Shown in pieces: positions 57,948 through 64,000 of a stretch of 64,000 nucleotides of DNA. The stretch spans positions 245,051,624-245,115,623 of the forward strand of contig NC_073745.1 of assembly GCF_029784135.1 (NCBI RefSeq), given 5' to 3'. Under the pieces are notes generated by a model. The model saw only the letters and a program-made list of their open reading frames with translations, did no database searches and had not been told where the DNA came from. How positions within the stretch are numbered: position 1 is the first letter of the stretch; the number at the start of each line of letters is the position of its first letter. The stretch is from Toxorhynchites rutilus septentrionalis (Eukaryota > Arthropoda > Insecta > Diptera > Culicidae). Position numbers and translations under genes: made by a program.

Positions 57948-60236
57948 AAATAAGAGACAAATTAAGAAAAACTAATGCATCTGGCTCATCTGTAAATATT
58001 CATAGTTGCTTCGTAAGGTTTGCCGTTAATCAATGTTCAAATATCAGGATACAGTGTGAAACCTCCACAACGACTCATTGAACTTCATGATCACACCTAA
58101 AAATTGGACCAACTTGTCATATTCTACAAAAAATTTGCCAAAAACTGTAAAAACAACGATTGGGGCAGAATGCTCAGAAAAAAATATTCGTTACGCAGGT
58201 TACAAAAACAAACATTCGTTTCGACCAATGCCCTGGTATGTCGCCATTGTTTGTAGCTCGCATAGAAAATCATAAGCATAGAAATTACTCCAATCCGCAC
58301 TCACATTACGGAAAAAACAAAGCGAAGTTGACAGCACGACTGAATTGACCACAATTACATTACGAAAAGAACAAATGAAACTTGTACGCTTGATCCCTTT
58401 CTACGCAGCCTACGCTCGATTTGTGTTGGTTGTGATAGGGATGTCAGCCCTTTGGTTCTAACTTTCTCTCTTTGCTTTGATGATGTTAGTTGCATAGTGG
58501 GTCTAATTGATTGCTTAATGAGATGAAATTGCAACAAGCTTATTAGTGTTGCACCATTTATTTGTAATTTTATCCAAGTAATGAAGTTTGAATAAGCTAT
58601 GTCCAGTATGAAGATATATTTTATGAAATACAGGTCGGACTCGATTATATATAATCGCAATTTCACTTTCAACGTTAATTTTCGAATCCAATACATAATC
58701 GAATCACAAAAAAAAGCTATTTTTCTATTAATGTTTGACATTCATAAATTTATGAAAAAATGAATCGATTATGTATAGGATTTGAAAATAAAACGTATCA
58801 ACTTATCGATAAAAAAACAGATTGGCATTACGGGCATCCTGTAAGCCCACTGTGTGCGCTGTGCTCGTTTGTTTTAGTACGACTAACCAAGTTTTTATGG
58901 TGTGTTCTGTCCAAGGATTATGGTATATTACCCCACCCTACGTTTTGAACTGCCGACGGAAATATTCAAAATTCCTTGGAAATTCGAGTATTTCATTTCA
59001 AATAACATCAGGTTTATAATTGGCAGTGATGGAATGAGTATTCTAGATGTTAAATAGCATGAATCAATTACAACAAACGCGGTAAGTGGCTAATCTTGTG
59101 CCACTCTACCCTACACTGTCGGTAACGTATAAATATTGCATGTCCTTTGGAGAAAATTTTCACTTCCCGTTCGGCGATCTTCGAAGCAACATCGTTTCCG
59201 GAAATTGAGAAAGACAACACATTTCCAATTTAGCTCATTGTGTCATTTTTGTTTCCCTTCGAGCTGTGGATGCGAGAGAACATTCCACTCGTTGTGAATC
59301 TGGAATTGCAATCAACACATCGAGCCGAGCCATGTAGGGAAACCAAACTGGACTATCATTGCCGGCTTATAAGGAATATTATACTTCCGTTGGAATGCTA
59401 TATGTGATCTGGTTTCGCGTTTCAGTCGCAAGACTGTCTCCATCAATTATCTATGCAATACTGCCCCCTTCCGATGCGGCAATCTTCTAGCCTTTTTAAC
59501 GGTTTTGACTGAGAATTCGAGAAACCGTAATTCTCGCGATGTTTCATTTTTATCGATGCATCTGTGTGTTACCATGGCGAAGCATGGAAGATGTCCACGA
59601 TACCACTGGGACAACACTAAACAACATGAAGCATAACAATTTACACTTGCAAATCTTTTCATTTTTGTTGTTTTTATGGGTTGTCAAAGATATATTGAAG
59701 TGGGTAAGGAATGTGGAATAACGGTGGGTGCTGGTGGAACAAATATTTGATCACATGTGACCGAGTGTGTGTCAAATCCGAAAAAGGCTGCTGGAAGCTC
59801 AATGAATAAAATCCGAAAAAGGCTGCTGGAAGCTCGATGAATACTAAGTGCAATGCGTGCATTGACATGAAGAAACTAATTACGACATATGACTCCGTGT
59901 ATTGTTCTCGCAAAGGCAAGAGAGAATCGCTGCTTCTAGAAGTGATTCTACAAAAGTTTTGTTTTGAAATTGCAAGTCCATTCGGGATAAAACCGGCACC
60001 ATCAATCAAGGTAAAATCAATCAAGGTTTTTTTTAGATACCTCATATTTATGTTTTGAAGACAAAACGACAGAGCCGGACTGATATCCAGATGAAAATAT
60101 CCAAAGCCAACGTTGAGTAGGACATGACAACAAAAAAGTATGCCAGGCCTCATGGTATCCCTCGATAAACGCTCATTGGCCACATCTCCGGTGGATCCTC
60201 ACCCAAGCTGGGATCAAAACTGCCGTGTTTACTCCT
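57948..60236. other. Intergenic DNA, mostly unrecognised
   Basis: Several open frames (for example 58355-58741 and 59674-60183, minus) lack recognisable domains, codon bias or splice context. At 59775-59844 a 35-bp unit (AATCCGAAAAAGGCTGCTGG...) is tandemly duplicated. No gene call is justified. Confidence 0.35.
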
Positions 60237-60249
60237 GATCAGGAGGTCT

Positions 60250-60434
60250 TCTTCTTCTTCAATGGCACTAACGTTCCTAGAGGAACTTCGCCGTCTCAAC
60301 GTAGTATTACTTGCGTCATTTTTATTAGTACTTAGTTGAGATTTCTATGCCAAATAACACGCCTTGAATGCATTCTGAGTGGCAAGCTCTAGAATACGCG
60401 TGATCACAGTGCAAGTAGAAGGAAATTTCAGGAA
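60250..60434 (-). mobile_element. Short retroposon with 13-bp target duplication
   Basis: A 185-bp insertion flanked by GATCAGGAGGTCT at 60237-60249 and 60435-60447. On the minus strand it ends in a (GAA)n tail (plus-strand TCTTCTTCTTC at 60249-60259), as LINE-mobilised retroposons do. The body includes CACTAACGTTCCTAGAGGAA and CGTCTCAACGTAGTATTAC. It has no coding capacity. Probably a SINE family common in Aedes, though the tRNA-like head is absent, suggesting 5' truncation. Confidence 0.8.
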
Positions 60435-60447
60435 GATCAGGAGGTCT

Positions 60448-61639
60448 GCTTGGTCTTAAGAATCGTTTTTATGAGCTCCGATATTCGTCGTATGGCTTTC
60501 AAATTTGCCAGAAAAACAACTTGAAACACCCTTCCAATACGTAAAAGCTAATTAGACCTCTAGACCGAAATCCGAACGAGGTACGAGCATTGCAAGAAGT
60601 GATGATACACTTACGTATACATACACATTCCAACACATACACGCAAATCTTACCAACAAACTCATGAGAACGAAAGTTATGAATCGTTCATTCTGAGAGT
60701 ACGTATAGCATTCAGTATTTACGGTACAATTTGCGACGAAGAGCCTCTCTAATTTACTCCAAACTTTGATCGATAGGCTTAAAAAACGACGGAACGTATT
60801 AGTATAAAACGATCACAGTTATTTAGGGCAAACACTAGGCTAAAAATTCCCCTGCTAACATTAGAAGTTACTGTAATACTTGCAAGATTACAGATGATTT
60901 TTTCGAACACTACAAAAAATCTGTTTTGGAACTTTTTGGAAATCGATGCGAATAATTCAAATAATTTTCTTTCGGCAAAGTAATAAATTAACCTTGTACA
61001 GAATTTAATGATGTTTTTAGAACCGCTTTTCGTTTTGTGATGTGATCATAGTTTTTTGAATTATTCACCATCAAAGACGAAGGCAAAAATTTTAATTTAA
61101 ACAGAAAAATCTCTGTTTGGAAATGTCGTGCAGGAACGTTCGTGGAACCAGATGATATTCAATAAACTCTTTGATAAGTGTAATGGGATTTGATATTGAG
61201 TTGGTTAGCACAAAATTGTGTTAGTCTACACAATCGTTGAAAAAACATAAAAAAACCATTTTTATTTATTATCGATACTGTTATCCGGTACACATACACG
61301 CACGAAGATAAAAGTATATACCTAAAATATTCTAATACCTGAAAGTTGGAGCTTCAAAATGATGTACATCCCAACTTTATATGTTAATTTTCCACGAAGT
61401 AAACAAAAATATATAAAATAATTGTAATTGTTTCCACGAAGTAAACAAAAATATATGTAATAATTGTAAAAATCTCTCAAAATTTTCGACTTCTCACTAT
61501 GTTCCACTATTTTTTTTGTAGAGTGTATGAAGAAAGGAACGCTCGACAGAACGACAAAACGATTTTATTTGTATGGTTGATAAAAAAAAAGTCAGTGGTA
61601 ACGTCAGTCAGTGGTAAAAACTACAAACCTTTTTTTTTT
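60448..61639. other. Intergenic DNA with a small tandem duplication
   Basis: At about 61391-61478 a ~43-bp unit starting TTCCACGAAGTAAACAAAAA is present twice. Nothing else recognised. Confidence 0.45.
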
Positions 61640-62110
61640 AAATTACACTGACAAAAAAATATTTTAAAACTTTAAATTCATTTTCCTCAAAAATGATCAA
61701 ATTTTTTCTTGGGAAAACTACTACTAATGTTTTACTCGTAACACTTCCATGTGTAAATTATCGCGAATGACATGTTCTGCAAACTTTTCTCTATTTAAAA
61801 ACATTTGAAGAACATATCAAACGTCACAATTTACACGCACACAAATGTTACATAACATACAAAATATAATTTTCAGGAGTCTCTATACAAAAATGCCACA
61901 TATTCCAGAAACTATAGAAGATAATTCAATTTTAAAATAATTTTAATTTTATTAAAACTTTGTCGAATACACTGTATCGCTATCTTGACTCTGAACAAAA
62001 TTTTAGATTAGTAGTTTTTTCAAAAAAAAAACATGAAAAAGTTGTTGTTAAAAAAACTTTTTCCGTGTAAAAGTGTTCATCTTCCGATGTGTGGATGACT
62101 TGTTGGTAAC
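61640..62110. repeat. Foldback repeat W (fragment, copy 3)
   Basis: Contains the central words of repeat W: ACTCGTAACA...GTGTAAATTATCGCG, ATATTCCAGAAACTATA, TGTATCGCTATCTTGACT and GTTGTTAAAAAAACTTTTTC. The end sequences present in copies 1 and 2 are missing. Confidence 0.55.
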
Positions 62111-63076
62111 TGTATGAGCAATTCATAGAATTCAGTAACAGGTAATATGTTTTCTTCCATTTTGAGTAACTATAGATATTCAAACTATTCCAATTAGGGG
62201 CTCTGGCACAGGGAAACACCTTCAAAGAAAATTTGACGGTAATTTGCTTTTTTTTTGTTATGCAAAATGTCCAACATTAGACAGGATGGGTAGGTGTTTA
62301 CCATCGCACATAATCACGCAATCGATATTTAATTGTTTCTTTTAGTAGCACAACAAACGTTGTTTTGGTTTCTGTTAAGACTTTTAATGATTGTTGAAAA
62401 TATTGGTTTTTTCATACACTTGAAATTATATTTAAAAAAAGGGATATGAAAATTTTCATAGCGCATAAGAAAAATGTATTTGTGCGAGTTTTTTTTCCTC
62501 TCAATTTTTATCATAAAATGATTATGAAAGTGTCAAAATATATGCTAAACATCCATCCAACAGAATGTGAACAAACGCTTCATTTCCTTTTGCAAAAATT
62601 GAACGCATTTGCTCATTTCTAACGCCGAAATTGTCAACCCATTAGCGACATAACAGCCTGACGTGACCAATTGCATCGTGGTGACACCCGCAGCCATCCG
62701 CCATCCGGTGGCTATTTCCTATTTTGAAGCTTCTTTTCTCTCCTATGCTTTGCTTTCCTCTGTCCAGCTGCAGCTGGTACGGATCTGCGAAAATTTATAC
62801 CATCTGTGATGCGAATACGGTGCACAAATTGATTGTAAACGAGTGCTAATTATATTATTGTGACTTCATTAGACTTCAACCAGACGATACCGAAAACGAA
62901 GCCGGCTCTATTCGTGAGTGATTTCTTCTTTCGATAACTTTTTCGTATTTTATATAATCTTTAGCGCGCTCACCTGCGCTGTAAAAGCCATCGGGGTTTG
63001 AGCCGGCACGAAAAAGTTCGAATTGAACCATTTCTCCCAGCCAGCAACGCGACGGCTCGGTTTCTATTGTTTTTGC
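62111..63076. other. Upstream region of gene 10
   Basis: The 62600-63060 part is GC-balanced and unique in the window; earlier sequence is AT-rich. No gene recognised. May contain regulatory DNA of gene 10. Confidence 0.3.
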
Positions 63077-63113
63077 TATAAAAACTAGCAGAAGTGCTTC
63101 AATTATATCATTC
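63077..63113 (+). promoter_or_regulatory. Core promoter of gene 10
   Basis: TATAAA at 63077-63082 (context GCTATAAAAAC) and initiator TCATTC at 63108-63113, about 33 bp apart. Start codon at 63182. Confidence 0.65.
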
Positions 63114-63181
63114 AATCGAGAGTCATCCAACACTGGACAACAACCGTAACTGCAGCAAACCAAAGAGCCAGCCCATCAATC

Positions 63182-63787
63182 ATGTTGAAAGTGAGTGGAA
63201 TAGTAAATTTCCTTTTTCACCGTGAAGTATGCTAATTTTTCAAACATGTTCTATTTTTCTACCAACAGTTCGCATGCCTCATCGCTTGTGTAGCGGTCAC
63301 CGCTTCGGCCTATCGCGTTCACGTTCCGCAGTTTGAAGAACACCACCCGGAGAAACATCACAAAGTCGAACAGCACGAGGAAGAAGTGCACGAGGTTCCG
63401 CATGATTACTATGCAAAGGCTAAGTACAAGTTCGATTATGGCGTTGAGGACCCACATACCGGTGATCACAAAACGCACTGGGAGGAACGGGATGGTGATG
63501 TCGTGAAAGGAGCTTACACTCTGTTCGATTCCGACGGCAGCACCCGAATTGTGGAGTACACGGCCGATCCTAAGCACGGATTCAACGCAGTCATCAAGAA
63601 GGTCCAGCATGAACCATTGGTAAAACACGAAGCACCAGCGGTAAAACAGGAAGCACCAGCTAAGCACGATCACCAGCAGCAGCAGGAAATGAAACATATG
63701 TATCACGGCCATGAACATAAGCATCACGAGCAGGAATCGAAACACTACTACCACGGGCACGAACATGAACACAATCACCAGGAATAA
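63182..63787 (+). CDS. RR-2 cuticular protein (CPR family), gene 10, His/Glu-rich
   Basis: Exon 1 63182-63190 (Met-Leu-Lys, donor AAA|GTGAGT), intron 63191-63268 (78 bp, the longest here), exon 2 63269-63787; 175 residues, the largest of the ten. Signal peptide to about 17 (VTASA). A charged linker ([20 protein letters not shown]) precedes the RR-2 domain at about 54-113: [60 protein letters not shown]. The C-terminal tail has APA-Lys segments, a Gln run, then two copies of a Lys-His-x-Tyr-His-Gly-His-Glu-His unit. It resembles gene 9 in domain sequence (TADPxHGFNAV). No AATAAA was seen in the 210 bp remaining after the stop. Confidence 0.92.
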
Positions 63788-64000
63788 ACCTGCTTCACGT
63801 ATCACAACGTGCCGATGTAGTGGTAATTCCTACTCCAAAAGACTTGTTAAAATGTAAGAGAATTTGTTAAGGTTGTTATGAATTTTTCCTAAATTATAAT
63901 ATTCACATTTATTTAAAACACCATTGTTTTATTCGAATATAACGTCCGAGATCCTTCGATTTTTGAGTGACTGCTACTTATTGCAAGATTTGATACGAAT

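Noticed and set aside
59674..60183. 169-codon minus-strand frame
   Set aside because: No recognisable domain, no intron or promoter context, and no similarity to anything in the window. Most likely chance.

Overview
This window is eukaryotic DNA from an insect, most likely a culicine mosquito such as Aedes. The evidence is a run of RR-2 cuticular protein genes with 53-78 bp introns, mosquito-type Tc1/mariner (DD37E), Helitron, pogo, non-LTR and tRNA-SINE relics, very AT-rich intergenic DNA, and an assembly gap of 500 Ns (29370-29869). Species and CPR gene numbers cannot be assigned from sequence alone, so gene symbols are left empty.

The functional content I can support is ten cuticular protein genes of the CPR family (Rebers-Riddiford RR-2 chitin-binding domain): 767-1303 (+), 10359-10874 (-), 11424-11898 (+), 21679-22092 (-), 23669-24140 (+), 30932-31406 (-), 40180-40580 (+), 48325-48761 (+), 52350-52873 (-) and 63182-63787 (+). 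All share one architecture. A 9-nt coding micro-exon (Met-X-Lys) is split from the rest by a short intron inside the signal peptide. One long exon then carries the RR-2 domain and, usually, a Gly/His/Tyr-rich tail. A TATA box sits about 31-34 bp upstream of an arthropod initiator (TCAGT or TCATTC type). The first six genes are close paralogues; the last four are more diverged, and genes 9 and 10 have His/Glu-rich extensions. Two pairs are head-to-head (10874/11424 and 22092/23669). Two paralogue pairs also share long upstream blocks, so promoters were duplicated with the coding sequence. The proteins are expected to be secreted by epidermal cells and to bind chitin in the cuticle.

The spaces between genes are packed with transposable elements, several with readable boundaries. 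These include two DD37E mariner copies at the outer ends of a 2.27-kb inverted duplication (2352-4620 / 5873-8142); a degenerate Helitron replicase (about 13890-14776); an hAT MITE with an 8-bp target duplication (15389-15696); a Helitron-like family with TC...CTAG|T ends; and a piggyBac-like MITE at TTAA inside a reverse transcriptase relic (22707-22946). Further examples are a pogo-like element containing a SINE (34565-36619), a Mutator-like MITE just 3' of a CPR gene (40622-41166), a nearly intact Tc1 (55116-56708), SINE-type insertions with 10-13 bp target duplications, and several foldback elements. Sister copies within the window supply 'empty sites' that confirm several insertions.

Nothing here resembles a bacterial system, CRISPR array or operon. 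The observations most worth following up are the co-duplicated CPR promoter blocks, a premature stop in the CPR gene at 21679, the MITE-supplied polyadenylation signal at 40631, the inverted duplication ending exactly at mariner termini, and an unclassified repeat family bearing a palindromic TTGACRTAGGAYT end.
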